From Methanobacteriaceae archaeon (GTDB taxonomy: Archaea > Methanobacteriota > Methanobacteria > Methanobacteriales > Methanobacteriaceae), in the NCBI GenBank assembly GCA_023249725.1, contig JAHFBZ010000012.1:1-36863 (forward strand): a stretch of DNA of 36,863 bases, in the 5' to 3' direction. The stretch's first letter is position 1. Each line of letters begins with the position of its first letter. The notes under the pieces are model-generated. The model saw nothing but the letters and a program-made list of their open reading frames with translations. It searched no databases and was not told where the DNA came from. The translations under genes and the position numbers were made by a program. This document shows, one piece after another, positions 1-9,776 of this stretch.

Positions 1-221
1 CATCCAAAAGACATACTTTGCCGTTCTAAATCTTCATCATCTTCTTCAGTGGTAATATAAGTAGTTTTTAAACCGTCTTTTGCACAGCTTATTGCAAATT
101 GTAGTCCAAAAATAGTTTTTCCAGATCCTGCATCACCAGTAACCAGTAAAGTCCGGCCTTCAGGAAATCCTTCGATAATATTGTCTAAGGTATCAATTCC
201 TGTTTTTATTCGCTCTAACAT
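1..221 (-). CDS. KaiC-like RecA-superfamily ATPase, N-terminal part
   Basis: Only the first 73 codons are inside the window; the gene runs off the left edge. It starts at an ATG at 221 preceded by a strong AAGGAGGAGG ribosome binding site. The peptide opens with an [20 protein letters not shown] stretch typical of archaeal KaiC-like proteins, then a Walker A motif GDAGSGKT at residues 29-36, and a TTYITTEED strand near residue 57. Family members are ATPases of the RecA fold, in archaea often linked to signal transduction. It lies 109 bases downstream of a receiver-PAS-MetOD1 regulator on the same strand, so co-transcription is likely. The family call is firm; the specific role is unknown because the catalytic C-terminal half is missing. 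Confidence 0.85.
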   Translation of the reverse strand, partial: MLERIKTGIDTLDNIIEGFPEGRTLLVTGDAGSGKTIFGLQFAISCAKDGLKTTYITTEEDDEDLERQSMSFG

Positions 222-330
222 AGTTGCCTCCTCCTTATTAATTTAAATAAAATTCTAATAAAATTCTAATAAAATTTAATAAATTAATAAATCTATAAAA
301 ACACACTAATCGCATATTTTTATAAAAGAG

Positions 331-1602
331 TTAGTTAGGAATGTAAAACTCGAATTTTATATTCTTGGAACCTTCCAAAAGACTTGATGTTTGAGTAACA
401 TTTCCCTTTAATCCAGTCCAGGTAAAGCTTCTAATAATCATGGCCCTAAAGATTAACGTGAAAATAGGGTTTTTACGGGCTTCTTCTATCCAGGGAAATG
501 TAATGAATTCCAGTTTAATTTTAGGTTCAGTTCTAATAATTCGGGTTTTTATACCTAAATTAGATAAAAGTTCGATGATCCAAGTTAAATAAGCATTAAA
601 AATTTCTGCATTGTTTTGGGTATCATGTTCTTTTATTAAATCTAAGAAGCCATTTGCCGACATTTCTTTAATAAAATTCGGCTTAACATTTTTCTCAAAT
701 CTATCTGCAAAATTTTTTATAATAGTATTTCTAAGTTGTGGGGGAATGGAAGAGGCGAAAACTGGCACGGCACTAACTACAAACCCATATAGTTCTACAC
801 GAGCCTTTTCCCTAATTAATTCTCCTCTTTGTTCTTCTGCTTCTACTCTAGAAGTTATATCGTGACCAATAAATTGAATTATGGGTCCATGTTCTTCTGA
901 ACTTAAAACAGAGGAATATATTTCAAAATAAAGTTCTTGCCCATTTTTATCAAAGAGATTCATTTCAAATGGTTTGGTTCCTTCATGTTCTATTATCGAT
1001 GGAATTGAATCCACATAACCTTGAATTTCCTCTTCAATAAAAAATCCCTTCTGAGCAAGGTTTAAAATTGATTTCCCAATGATTCTTTTTCGCTTAATTC
1101 CAATAATCTGTTCCACAGTTTGATTCATAAAAGTAATATTTCCTTGTGAATCAAGTAATAAAATTGGATCTGGAAACGATTCAAATAGATTTCGATACCT
1201 TTCTTCACTTTCTTTAAGCTTGCTATCCATTTGATGTTTATAAAGCGCAACTTCCACGGCACTGTGAAGTTCTCGGTCTTCAAATGGTTTAATTATATAT
1301 CCAAAAGGCCCGGTTAGTTTGGCCCTTCCGAGTGTTTTTTCATCAGAATATGCTGTTAAGTAAACAATAGGTATGTCACACTCCTCTCGAATTACCTGAG
1401 CAGCTTCAACACCATCCATCTTACCTTTTAATACAATATCCATTAATACAAGATGTGGCCTATATTTTTTAGTTTTTTCAATAGCTTCTTCACCTGAAGA
1501 GGCTATGCTCATCACGGTGTATCCTAGGCCCTCAGCTCTATGTTTAATGTCCATGGCCACAATGCTCTCATCTTCTACAACCAGTAATTTCGTATCCGGC
1601 AT
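331..1602 (-). CDS. Receiver-PAS-MetOD1 response regulator (Cys-less output domain)
   Basis: A 423-residue cytoplasmic signalling protein. Residues 5-120 form a CheY-like receiver: acidic pair in VVEDES, phospho-acceptor D55 in VLMD, TAYSD, and the lysine of GYIIKPF. Residues about 135-255 are a PAS sensor domain (ERYRNLFESFPDPILLLDSQ, ending FIGHDIT). Residues about 270-423 match the C-terminal domain of the receiver protein at 13197-14057, the type described as methanogen output domain 1. In that relative four cysteines sit in NCPW, CINC and DSCIF; here they read TFPW, TLIF and KNIKF, so all four are lost. An ATG four codons upstream (1614) is possible, but the GGTGG ribosome binding site overlaps it and points to 1602. 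It probably forms an operon with the KaiC-like gene. Confidence 0.85.
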   Translation of the reverse strand: MPDTKLLVVEDESIVAMDIKHRAEGLGYTVMSIASSGEEAIEKTKKYRPHLVLMDIVLKGKMDGVEAAQVIREECDIPIVYLTAYSDEKTLGRAKLTGPFGYIIKPFEDRELHSAVEVALYKHQMDSKLKESEERYRNLFESFPDPILLLDSQGNITFMNQTVEQIIGIKRKRIIGKSILNLAQKGFFIEEEIQGYVDSIPSIIEHEGTKPFEMNLFDKNGQELYFEIYSSVLSSEEHGPIIQFIGHDITSRVEAEEQRGELIREKARVELYGFVVSAVPVFASSIPPQLRNTIIKNFADRFEKNVKPNFIKEMSANGFLDLIKEHDTQNNAEIFNAYLTWIIELLSNLGIKTRIIRTEPKIKLEFITFPWIEEARKNPIFTLIFRAMIIRSFTWTGLKGNVTQTSSLLEGSKNIKFEFYIPN

Positions 1603-2022
1603 TTTATCCACCATTAATATCGTTTATTAACACAACGATACAAATCTATTAGAGAAATGTATATCAAGGAATTTTTATTATCATTTATAATCTATTTGAA
1701 AAATTTTCATAGTTACATAATACTAATATATAATACTATTTATGATTGTTTTTTACTTAAATTTTTATCTAAACAAATAAAAAACACTCTTTATTTTTTT
1801 AAATGTAATTATAAATCATTATACTATTTTATTCATCTAAATAATATTAATAGTTTTATATATTAATTTTTAAAATGCAAAATGGCCGTTTTAATTTAAA
1901 AAATCACTTATTTTCGTTTAGATGATAATTGGAAAATAGGGATTAAAATGGCCAGATTATTAATTAATATAAAAAATAAGTATAAAATAGACTTCATGAT
2001 ACTTATTAGAACATGAATTATT
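1603..2022. other. Intergenic spacer, no supported gene
   Basis: About 420 bases, very AT-rich, between the receiver-PAS regulator and the 3' end of uvrC. A 69-codon plus-strand open frame at 1657-1866 has low-complexity Ile/Tyr/Asn/Phe composition and no ribosome binding site, so I do not treat it as a gene. Promoter elements for the regulator should lie in the first 100 bases, but I cannot assign one box with confidence. Confidence 0.6.
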
Positions 2023-3786
2023 TCAAATATTATTAAAATAATTATAAATTTTTTGGGCAACTTTTTTATTCATACCCTTTACCTGCATCAAATCATTAAC
2101 TTCTGCTTTTTTTATGGATTCAATATCACCGAAGTGTCTTAAAAGATTAATTTTTCTTTTGGGACCTACACCTAAGATTTCATCCAACTGAGAGTAATCA
2201 ATTTCTTTTGATCGGATATTACGATGGTAAGAAACAGCAAATCGGTGTGCTTCATCTCTTATTCTTTGCAATAAAAAAAGGGCCTGTGAATTATGAGGTA
2301 ATATTATTGGTTCATTCATTTGGGGAATGAATATATGTTCAAATTCCTTTGCCAGACCAATAACTGGAATCATATTTAAGTTAAGAGATTTTAAAACTTC
2401 AACTGCAATTTTTAACTGCCCTTTACCCCCGTCGACTAAAATTAAATCTGGTAAGTCTTCGTTTTCTCTTAAAAGCTTTTCATATCTTCGAGTTAATAGT
2501 TCTCTCATCATTCCATAGTCATCAGGCCCTGGAGTTTCTAGTCGATACTTTCTATATCTGGATTTTTTAGGATTAGCATTCTGAAAACTTACCATAGATC
2601 CGACAGCTGATTTTCCAGAGATATTAGAAACATCAAATCCTTCAATGTTTTGTGGAATTTTAGGAAGTTTTAAATATTTTTTAAGGTCTAAAAGAGCGTT
2701 TTTGACCTGTTTTTTCTGATTTTTAATAATATCTGCATTTTTGGCGGCCATTCGTATCAATTTAAACTTCACCCCATCATGGGGAACAATAATTTCCACT
2801 GTATCTTCCCTTATATCAGAAAGCCAATCTTTAATCAGTTTTTCTTCTTTTATTATATGCTGCAAGATGATTTCACCAGGAACATATCGCGGATTAGCAT
2901 AATACTGTTTTATAAAAGCAGATAAAATATCTTCAGGAGATGTATTTTCCACTCCGGCCATTAAAAAATCGTCTTTTCCAGTAATTTTGCCCTCACGAAC
3001 TGAGAAAACTACCATACAAGCCATTTTTTTATCATAAGAGCCGGCAATGATGTCTTGATTAATATTGTTGTTGAAGGCCACATTTTGATGTTCCATCACA
3101 TCATGTATGGATTCAATTTGGTCTCTTATAACTGCCGCTCTTTCGAATTCTTGATTTTTAGCAGCAACATGCATCTCTTCATCTAGTATTTCTATTACTT
3201 TAGAATATCTACCTTGGAAAAAAAGGTCGATGCTATCAATAAGTTTTTTATAGTCTGCTTTTGTAATTTGTCCAGCACAAGGTGCATGACAGAGATCTAT
3301 CTGACTGTTAAGACAAGGACCATCCATGCGTTTACAGTCTCGAATTTTAAAAAGAGATTTTACAAATTTAACCGTTTTTTTAACTGAGCCGGCATCAGTG
3401 AATGGTCCAAAATAGTGAGAACCATCACTTGAAATATTTCTAGTGATTAATATGCGGGGAAATTTTTCCCGGGTAATTTTAATATAGGGGTATCTCTTAT
3501 CGTCTTTTAGTCGAACATTATAAGTGGGCCTGTATTTTTTTATTAAATTGGCCTCTAATATTAATGCTTCCTTTTCAGTATCGGTAATGATGTATTCCAA
3601 GCTTTGGAACTGGCCCATCATGATTTTTGTTTTGAGAGAATCATGATACTCTTTAAAATAAGATTTAACCCTTTTTTTTAAAGATACTGACTTTCCAATG
3701 TAAATTACATTGTCCCTTGCATCTTTCATTATGTAAACACCTGTTTTATCTGGAAGATCATTGGGATTATCGACTTGTGTGGACAA
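2023..3786 (-). CDS. uvrC: UvrC, excinuclease ABC subunit C
   Basis: A 587-residue dual-incision endonuclease of nucleotide excision repair; UvrC cuts the damaged strand on both sides of a UvrB-marked lesion. The N-terminal GIY-YIG nuclease domain covers residues about 14-92 (TGVYIMKD, NVIYIGKS). A cysteine cluster (CKRMDGPC ... LCHAPC) follows near 152-170. A UVR helix pair that binds UvrB is near 200-235 (EEMHVAAKNQEFERAAVIRD). The C-terminal RNase H-like nuclease domain is about 380-530 (EGFDVSNISG, LILVDGGKGQ), and a helix-hairpin-helix pair ends the protein (ILGVGPKRKINLLRHFG). Length and domain order are normal. The start is TTG, supported by GAGG seven bases upstream; no in-frame ATG fits. 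It is transcribed divergently from uvrB-uvrA. Mesophilic methanogens are known to have acquired uvrABC from bacteria. Confidence 0.97.
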   Translation of the reverse strand: MSTQVDNPNDLPDKTGVYIMKDARDNVIYIGKSVSLKKRVKSYFKEYHDSLKTKIMMGQFQSLEYIITDTEKEALILEANLIKKYRPTYNVRLKDDKRYPYIKITREKFPRILITRNISSDGSHYFGPFTDAGSVKKTVKFVKSLFKIRDCKRMDGPCLNSQIDLCHAPCAGQITKADYKKLIDSIDLFFQGRYSKVIEILDEEMHVAAKNQEFERAAVIRDQIESIHDVMEHQNVAFNNNINQDIIAGSYDKKMACMVVFSVREGKITGKDDFLMAGVENTSPEDILSAFIKQYYANPRYVPGEIILQHIIKEEKLIKDWLSDIREDTVEIIVPHDGVKFKLIRMAAKNADIIKNQKKQVKNALLDLKKYLKLPKIPQNIEGFDVSNISGKSAVGSMVSFQNANPKKSRYRKYRLETPGPDDYGMMRELLTRRYEKLLRENEDLPDLILVDGGKGQLKIAVEVLKSLNLNMIPVIGLAKEFEHIFIPQMNEPIILPHNSQALFLLQRIRDEAHRFAVSYHRNIRSKEIDYSQLDEILGVGPKRKINLLRHFGDIESIKKAEVNDLMQVKGMNKKVAQKIYNYFNNI

Positions 3787-4291
3787 TGTTTTACCTCAAT
3801 TTAGATAGGGATTATAAATAAATATTGATTATAAACAAGTTATATGCTTCTAGTAGTCCTTTTATTTATAAAAACTTTATTAAAGTTCTTCAAATGTTAA
3901 AAAGGATTTTAAACTCTATTGCATTTATTATTACTTTTCTAATGCTCTCTAAGCAAATTTTAATCTATTAATTTCATTAAAATTAATTTAAATATTAATT
4001 TAATTATCTTAAGATTTTACCAAAAATGTTAATAAAATTATATATTAGGGGAAAGTTTTTATGTTATAAATTACTATCATTGTTTATATAAAATTAACAT
4101 CGTTTTTTTATTTAACAGTTTTTTTATTATAAATTAAATCATTGTGATAACACTTTTTATTTAAATTTTCATGCATATTATAATCTTATTGAACTTATGC
4201 ATCAGAATATAATATCAGATTATTTAATAGAAATTAATTTAGATGAATTAAATTTTAAAGATAAAGTAAGATTTTTCTGAGGAAAAGAGAG
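3787..4291. other. Divergent uvrC / uvrB promoter region
   Basis: 505 bases, extremely AT-rich, separating the divergent uvrC and uvrB genes. It must hold both promoters. A candidate TATA box for uvrC is given separately. For uvrB the best TATA-like string is TTTATATAAA at 4083-4092, which would leave a leader of about 170 bases, so a closer but weaker box is also possible. I see no inverted repeat convincing enough to call an operator, and no open frame worth naming. Confidence 0.55.
3864..3873 (-). promoter_or_regulatory. uvrC: Candidate TATA box for uvrC
   Basis: On the minus strand the string TTTTATAAAT lies about 80 bases before the TTG start. Archaeal transcription starts about 25 bases after such a box, which would give a leader of about 55-60 bases. 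Judged by sequence only; this region has many A/T strings that could serve. Confidence 0.35.
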
Positions 4292-6253
4292 ATGAACCGA
4301 TTTGAGTTAGTATCTAACTATAAACCACTAGGTGACCAGCCCAAGGCCATAAAATCAATTACTAATGGAATAAAGAAAGGTTTTCCTAATCAAACTCTTT
4401 TAGGAGTAACTGGTTCTGGTAAAACATTTACTATGGCTAATGTGATTAAAAATGTCCAGAAACCTACCCTGGTTATTTCACATAATAAAACCCTGGCCGC
4501 CCAGCTTTATGAAGAATTTAAGGAATTTTTCCCAGATAATGCTGTGGAATACTTTGTGAGTTATTATGATTATTACCAGCCAGAAGCCTATGTTCCACGT
4601 TCAGATACTTACATTGACAAAGAAGCATCAATAAATGATGAAATAGACCGTATGCGTCACTCTGCCACACAATCACTCCTCTCTAGAGATGATGTTATTG
4701 TAGTTTCCAGTGTTTCCTGTATATATGGTATTGGTTCTCCAGAAGACTATGGTGAGTTTGTGCTTTCTCTGGAAATTGGAGATTCAATTGACCGAGAAGA
4801 AATCTTAAGCCGTTTAATTCATATGCAATATGAAAGAAATGACATTGAATTTGATAGGGGCCAGTTTAGAGTAAGAGGGGATGTTATTGAAATAAATCCT
4901 GTTCATGGAACACCGCCAATTCGAATCGAGTTATTTGGTGATAATATAGATGCTATATCTCTTATTGATACTTTAAGAGGGAAAAAAATCCAGGAACTGG
5001 AAAGAACCATGATATTTCCCGCAAAGCACTTTGTTATTGGTGAAGATAAACTGAAAGCTGCTTTAAAAGATATTGAAGATGAATTAGAAGAACGTTTAAT
5101 AGTTTTAAATTCTCAGAATAAACTGGTTGAAGCACAACGGCTAGAACAACGCACTAAATTTGACATAGAAATGTTAAAGGAAATGGGATATTGTTCTGGT
5201 ATTGAAAACTATACCTTGCACCTCAGCGATCGAAAATGGGGTGAAATTCCATATACTCTGTTAAAATACTTCCCTGATGATTTTTTAACAATTATTGATG
5301 AATCCCATGTTACCGCACCTCAAATTAGGGGGATGTATAATGGAGATAAGGCCCGGAAGGATACTCTGATTGATTATGGATTTAGACTGCCTTCTGCTCG
5401 AGAAAACAGACCTTTACAATTCCATGAGTTTGAAAAAATTGTCAATCAAGTTGTTTATGTCTCAGCCACACCAGCCAACTATGAACTGGAAAGAAGTCTA
5501 AATGTAGTGGAGCAAATTATTAGACCCACGGGGTTGGTTGATCCAGAAGTTATAGTAAGGCCGGTTAAAGGACAGGTCGATGATTTATTGGTTGAAGTGC
5601 AGAGAAAAATAAAAATGAATCAGAGAATTCTGGTAACTACTCTAACTAAACGAATGGCAGAAGATCTCACGGATTACTATGCTAAAATTGGTATTAAAGT
5701 CAGATACCTTCACTCTGAAATTGATACCCTGGAGCGGATTGAAATTATTGATGATTTACGTCGGGGCGAGTTTGATTGTTTGGTAGGAGTCAACCTTTTA
5801 AGAGAAGGATTGGATCTTCCTGAAGTAGGCCTAGTAGGAATTTTAGATGCTGATAAAGAGGGATTCCTTAGATCTGAAACATCTTTAATACAAACTATTG
5901 GTCGCGCAGCTCGTAATGTAGATGGGCAGGTTTTAATGTATGCTGATGTATTAACCGATTCTGTAAAAAACGCAGTTAATATTACTAACGATCGTAGAAA
6001 AGTACAGAATGATTACAATAAAAAACATGGCATTGAACCGCATAATACAATGAGAAGTCTTAAAGAGAAGAAAGAAGGGGAAAATCTGGATCTTAAAGAT
6101 GTCAGTGACCTTGAAAAAATGCCAAAAGACGAATTAAAACTTTTAATCAATGATTTAGAAAGAGATATGAAAGATGCTGCAACCGGTCTTGATTTTGAAA
6201 AGGCAGCTAAGATTAGGGACCAGTTAATGGTTCTTAAAGGTGTTTCTAAATGA
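4292..6253 (+). CDS. uvrB: UvrB, excinuclease ABC subunit B
   Basis: A 653-residue damage-verifying helicase of nucleotide excision repair, which receives damaged DNA from UvrA and recruits UvrC. Walker A is GVTGSGKT at residues 38-45. The damage-probing beta-hairpin region is clear ([20 protein letters not shown] followed by KEAS). The Walker B equivalent is IDESH, followed by the conserved [12 protein letters not shown]. Helicase motif VI is QTIGRAARN. The last 35 residues form the UVR domain that pairs with UvrC ([20 protein letters not shown]). The length is typical. The ATG has GAGG nine bases upstream. uvrA follows 181 bases downstream in the same direction, so the two may share a transcript. 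Confidence 0.98.
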   Translation: MNRFELVSNYKPLGDQPKAIKSITNGIKKGFPNQTLLGVTGSGKTFTMANVIKNVQKPTLVISHNKTLAAQLYEEFKEFFPDNAVEYFVSYYDYYQPEAYVPRSDTYIDKEASINDEIDRMRHSATQSLLSRDDVIVVSSVSCIYGIGSPEDYGEFVLSLEIGDSIDREEILSRLIHMQYERNDIEFDRGQFRVRGDVIEINPVHGTPPIRIELFGDNIDAISLIDTLRGKKIQELERTMIFPAKHFVIGEDKLKAALKDIEDELEERLIVLNSQNKLVEAQRLEQRTKFDIEMLKEMGYCSGIENYTLHLSDRKWGEIPYTLLKYFPDDFLTIIDESHVTAPQIRGMYNGDKARKDTLIDYGFRLPSARENRPLQFHEFEKIVNQVVYVSATPANYELERSLNVVEQIIRPTGLVDPEVIVRPVKGQVDDLLVEVQRKIKMNQRILVTTLTKRMAEDLTDYYAKIGIKVRYLHSEIDTLERIEIIDDLRRGEFDCLVGVNLLREGLDLPEVGLVGILDADKEGFLRSETSLIQTIGRAARNVDGQVLMYADVLTDSVKNAVNITNDRRKVQNDYNKKHGIEPHNTMRSLKEKKEGENLDLKDVSDLEKMPKDELKLLINDLERDMKDAATGLDFEKAAKIRDQLMVLKGVSK

Positions 6254-6434
6254 TAAATGCACTAAAAATGATTTAAGATATATTTAGTATCAATAAAATA
6301 TAAAATAATAATGTAACACGGAATTATTAAATTTAATTTAAAAGTATCAATTTAAAATCAACTCACATTTAACTAAATAAATAATCCATTTAAAAAAATT
6401 AATTTAAAAAATAAATTATAAGGAGTTTAATCTT

Positions 6435-9362
6435 ATGAGTCCCGAAATAACAGATAAAAAAGGGAGTATAGTGCTTAAAGGTGCGCGAGAGCATAATTTA
6501 CAAAATATTGATCTGGAGATACCTAGAGACAAATTAATAGTAATCACAGGGCTTAGTGGGTCTGGAAAGTCATCACTGGCTTTCGATACAATTTATGCCG
6601 AAGGGCAGCGTAGATATGTTGAATCGCTATCTGCATATGCTAGACAGTTTTTAGGCCAAATGAAAAAACCAGAGATAGATTATATTGAAGGACTATCTCC
6701 TGCAATTTCTATTGATCAGAAAACAACTAAAATGAATCCCCGTTCAACAGTGGGAACCATAACTGAAATTTATGATTATTTAAGACTTTTATTCGCAAGA
6801 ATAGGAACTCCTCATTGCTATAACTGTGGAAAAGAAATTTCACAACAAACTACTGGCCAGATTGTAGAAAATATTTTATTGAGTGGTGAAGGAACAAAAA
6901 TACAGGTTCTAGCCCCAGTTATTAGAGATAGGAAAGGAGAACATCAAAAAGTTTTTGAAAACCTCCGAACCAAGGGATTTGTTAGAGTAAGAGTCGATGG
7001 TGAAGTTTCTGATTTGGAAGAAGATTTTGAGCTAAATAAAAACAAAAAACACTCTATAGAAGTAGTTGTGGACCGTTTGGTCATCCGATCAGACATCGAT
7101 TTCCAGAGAAGATTGGCAGATTCTGTGGAAACTGCCTTAGAACTTGGAGAAGGAATACTAATTATAGTTTATGATTTCAACAACTCGAAAACTGAAAACA
7201 GTGAATATTCATCAGAAGCCGGGGAAAAAATATACAGTGAACACTTTGCTTGTGTAGAATGTGGAATAAACTTTGAAGAAATTAGTCCCCGCATGTTTTC
7301 ATTTAACAGCCCTCATGGGGCCTGTCCTGAGTGTAATGGGCTGGGAAGTAAATTAGAAATTGATCCAGAGTTGGTAGTTCCTAATCCAGAACTTTCACTA
7401 AGTGAAGGAGCTATTGTGCCCTGGAGCAAATCAACTACTAAAGAGAATTACTATCAACAGATGTTACAAGCCGTTTCTGAGCATTTTGGATTTAGTATGG
7501 ATGTTCCTTTCAAGGATTTGGATCCAGAATATCAAAAAGCTATTCTTTATGGTTCATCTGAAAGAGTAGAATTTTCATTTAAAAGAAAAAATCGTTCATA
7601 TCGAGTAAACCGGAAATTTGAAGGTGTAATCAAGAGAATGGAACGTATTTATTTGGAAACAAAGTCAAATTACATGCGAAGTTACATGGGACAGTTCATG
7701 AGTAATCATAACTGTCCAGTGTGTGATGGCAGTCGTCTGCGGCCTGAAAGTAGATCCGTTACTATTGGGGAGAAATCTATAGCTGAAGTTGTAGAAATGC
7801 CCATTAAAGAATCTCAAATATTCTTCCAAGGCCTTAAACTATCTGAAAGAGAAGAATTCATTGCTAAAGAAGTTCTAAAAGAAATTAATGAACGTTTAAA
7901 ATTTCTGGTGGATGTGGGACTTAATTATATCACACTTAGTAGATCTTCAGGTACTTTGTCTGGTGGAGAGGCCCAACGTATTCGTCTAGCCACTCAAATC
8001 GGTTCTGGTCTGGTAGGAGTTCTCTATATTTTAGATGAACCCAGTATTGGATTGCACCAGAGAGATAATGTCCGTCTCATTGAAACCTTGAAAAGATTAA
8101 GGGACATTGGAAATACTCTTATTGTGGTGGAACATGATGAAGAAACTATATTATCTGCAGACTATGTGGTTGATGTGGGTCCTGGTGCTGGAGAGCATGG
8201 TGGTCATGTGGTTGCCACCGGAACGCCTTCAGAAATCATAAGCAATGAGAATTCAATCACTGGAAACTATCTCTCACGAAGGGAGTCCGTTTCGTTGCCT
8301 GAAAAAAGGAGAAGTTCTAATGGAAACTTCATTACCATTCATGGTGCCCAACAAAACAATCTTCAGAATATTGATGTTGAAATTCCTTTAGGAGTATTTA
8401 GTTGCATTACTGGAGTATCCGGCTCTGGAAAAAGTACTTTAATCAATGAAATATTATATAAAGGCCTTTATGAAAAAATCAATAGAAAACACATGAATGC
8501 TGGCATTCATGAGAAAATTGAAGGTGTTCAGCACATAGATAAAATAATTATCATTGATCAATCAGCTATAGGTAGAACGCCACGTTCTAACTCGGCAACT
8601 TACACTGGAGTATTTACCTACATCCGTGAATTAATGGCCGAAACTCCTGAAGCTAAGAAAAGAGGTTATAAACCTGGTAGATTTAGTTTCAATGTTAAAG
8701 GTGGTCGTTGTGAGGCTTGTAGTGGTGATGGAATTATTAAAATAGAGATGCACTTTTTAGCTGACGTTTATGTACCTTGTGAGGTTTGTAAAGGTAAAAG
8801 ATACAATGATGAAACATTAGATATTCGATATAAAGGTAAAAACATTGCCGAAGTTCTGGATATGACTGTAGAAGAAGCAGTAGGATTCTTTGAAAACATT
8901 CCAAAAATTAAAAAGAAATTACAAACCTTAGATGATGTGGGTCTGGGATACATCCGTTTGGGACAATCAGCCACTACATTATCTGGAGGGGAAGCTCAAA
9001 GAGTTAAATTGTCCAAGGAATTAAGTAGACAAAGCACTGGAAGGACTCTTTATATATTAGATGAACCAACTACAGGGTTACATTTCGCTGATATAAAAAG
9101 ATTACTTCATGTATTAGGCCGTTTAACTGATTCAGGTAATTCTGTTGTGGTTATTGAACACAATTTGGATGTTATCAAAACTGCAGATTATATAATTGAT
9201 TTGGGACCTGAAGGCGGAGATGGTGGTGGTCTGGTAGTTGCTACTGGAACACCAGAAGAAATTGCTGCTTCTGGCACATATACTGGTCAGTTTTTAAAGG
9301 AGATTCTTCTTGAAAATTCTACACCTTTAAGTAGAGATCTTCTTAAAAGCCACTCTAAATAA
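6435..9362 (+). CDS. uvrA: UvrA, excinuclease ABC subunit A
   Basis: A 975-residue ABC-type ATPase that scans DNA for lesions as a dimer and loads UvrB. Both nucleotide-binding modules are complete: Walker [10 protein letters not shown] near residue 39 and GVSGSGKST near 658, with ABC signatures [12 protein letters not shown] and [12 protein letters not shown], each followed by a Walker B of the ILDEP type. Two zinc modules are intact: FACVECG ... [10 protein letters not shown] near 272-305 and RCEACSGDG ... [10 protein letters not shown] near 757-785. The ATG has AAGGAG nine bases before it. The last 13 codons and stop are repeated, imperfectly, directly after the gene (separate entry), so the C-terminal tail may have been altered by a local duplication. 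Confidence 0.98.
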   Translation: MSPEITDKKGSIVLKGAREHNLQNIDLEIPRDKLIVITGLSGSGKSSLAFDTIYAEGQRRYVESLSAYARQFLGQMKKPEIDYIEGLSPAISIDQKTTKMNPRSTVGTITEIYDYLRLLFARIGTPHCYNCGKEISQQTTGQIVENILLSGEGTKIQVLAPVIRDRKGEHQKVFENLRTKGFVRVRVDGEVSDLEEDFELNKNKKHSIEVVVDRLVIRSDIDFQRRLADSVETALELGEGILIIVYDFNNSKTENSEYSSEAGEKIYSEHFACVECGINFEEISPRMFSFNSPHGACPECNGLGSKLEIDPELVVPNPELSLSEGAIVPWSKSTTKENYYQQMLQAVSEHFGFSMDVPFKDLDPEYQKAILYGSSERVEFSFKRKNRSYRVNRKFEGVIKRMERIYLETKSNYMRSYMGQFMSNHNCPVCDGSRLRPESRSVTIGEKSIAEVVEMPIKESQIFFQGLKLSEREEFIAKEVLKEINERLKFLVDVGLNYITLSRSSGTLSGGEAQRIRLATQIGSGLVGVLYILDEPSIGLHQRDNVRLIETLKRLRDIGNTLIVVEHDEETILSADYVVDVGPGAGEHGGHVVATGTPSEIISNENSITGNYLSRRESVSLPEKRRSSNGNFITIHGAQQNNLQNIDVEIPLGVFSCITGVSGSGKSTLINEILYKGLYEKINRKHMNAGIHEKIEGVQHIDKIIIIDQSAIGRTPRSNSATYTGVFTYIRELMAETPEAKKRGYKPGRFSFNVKGGRCEACSGDGIIKIEMHFLADVYVPCEVCKGKRYNDETLDIRYKGKNIAEVLDMTVEEAVGFFENIPKIKKKLQTLDDVGLGYIRLGQSATTLSGGEAQRVKLSKELSRQSTGRTLYILDEPTTGLHFADIKRLLHVLGRLTDSGNSVVVIEHNLDVIKTADYIIDLGPEGGDGGGLVVATGTPEEIAASGTYTGQFLKEILLENSTPLSRDLLKSHSK

Positions 9363-9408
9363 AGTTTAACACCTTTAAGTAGAGATATTCTTAAAAACCA
9401 ATCTAAAT
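9321..9408 (+). repeat. Imperfect tandem repeat across the uvrA 3' end
   Basis: The last 40 bases of uvrA (9321-9360) recur at 9369-9408, 48 bases later, with 37 of 40 positions identical. The first copy encodes the C-terminal residues [13 protein letters not shown]; the second lies after the stop codon and still reads as a similar peptide (TPLSRDILKNQSK). This looks like a short tandem duplication that moved the stop codon. Confidence 0.85.
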
Positions 9409-9410
9409 TA

Positions 9411-9438
9411 ATTTATTTTTAATTTTTTAACTTTTTAA
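9411..9438 (+). terminator. T-rich 3' end after uvrA
   Basis: Three runs of five or six T lie within 28 bases shortly after the uvrA stop. Archaeal RNA polymerase terminates at T-rich tracts of this kind without needing a hairpin. Low specificity in such AT-rich DNA. Confidence 0.35.
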
Positions 9439-9569
9439 TCAACTTAAATCCTCAATTATTTATTTAATTTTTTTCTAATAGTCTTATTATTATTATATAT
9501 TCACTAATTTAAAATAAATGAGATTTTAATAAAATAGAAATAATAAAGTCACAAGTCCATGCTTAATAC

Positions 9570-9579
9570 TTTATAAATA
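9570..9579 (+). promoter_or_regulatory. Candidate TATA box of the kinase cluster
   Basis: TTTATAAATA at 9570-9579 is centred about 26 bases before the ATG at 9600. That is the distance expected for a leaderless archaeal transcript beginning at or next to that ATG, and no ribosome binding site precedes the ATG. Confidence 0.4.
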
Positions 9580-9599
9580 ATGAAAATTATATATTATTT

Positions 9600-9776
9600 A
9601 TGATATTTATGGTCACGGAGAAATCAAATATTCAAATTAAAAAATTTTCCTTGATTATATATTTTATAGTTATATTGTTATTATACGCTGATAATAACCA
9701 TGATTTTGATTCTAATAATGTTATTAACTTTGATTTTTTAAATTTAAATGATTTAGGGGTGATCATATTTCTTTAA
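9600..9776 (+). CDS. Small membrane ORF, 58 residues, function unknown
   Basis: A short open frame too small for usual gene callers. The N-terminus has lysines (IQIKKF) and is followed by one hydrophobic segment at residues about 17-29 ([15 protein letters not shown]); the rest is Asp/Asn-rich. There is no ribosome binding site, but a TATA-like box sits at the correct distance for a leaderless message. Its last codons contain the GGGGTGAT ribosome binding site of the following kinase, and its stop overlaps the kinase start, an arrangement typical of translational coupling. It could be a real micro-membrane protein, a leader peptide, or a decayed sensor segment of the kinase. I do not recognise a family. 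Confidence 0.35.
   Translation: MIFMVTEKSNIQIKKFSLIIYFIVILLLYADNNHDFDSNNVINFDFLNLNDLGVIIFL

Noticed and set aside
1657-1866. 69-codon plus-strand open frame
   Set aside because: Low-complexity Ile/Tyr/Phe/Asn product, no ribosome binding site, in an AT-rich spacer where long open frames arise by chance.
4083-4092. TTTATATAAA as the uvrB promoter
   Set aside because: Too far (about 200 bases) from the start to be sure; kept only as a remark in the spacer entry.
3787-4291. LexA-type SOS operator controlling uvrC/uvrB
   Set aside because: No matching inverted repeat was seen, and archaea generally lack LexA.
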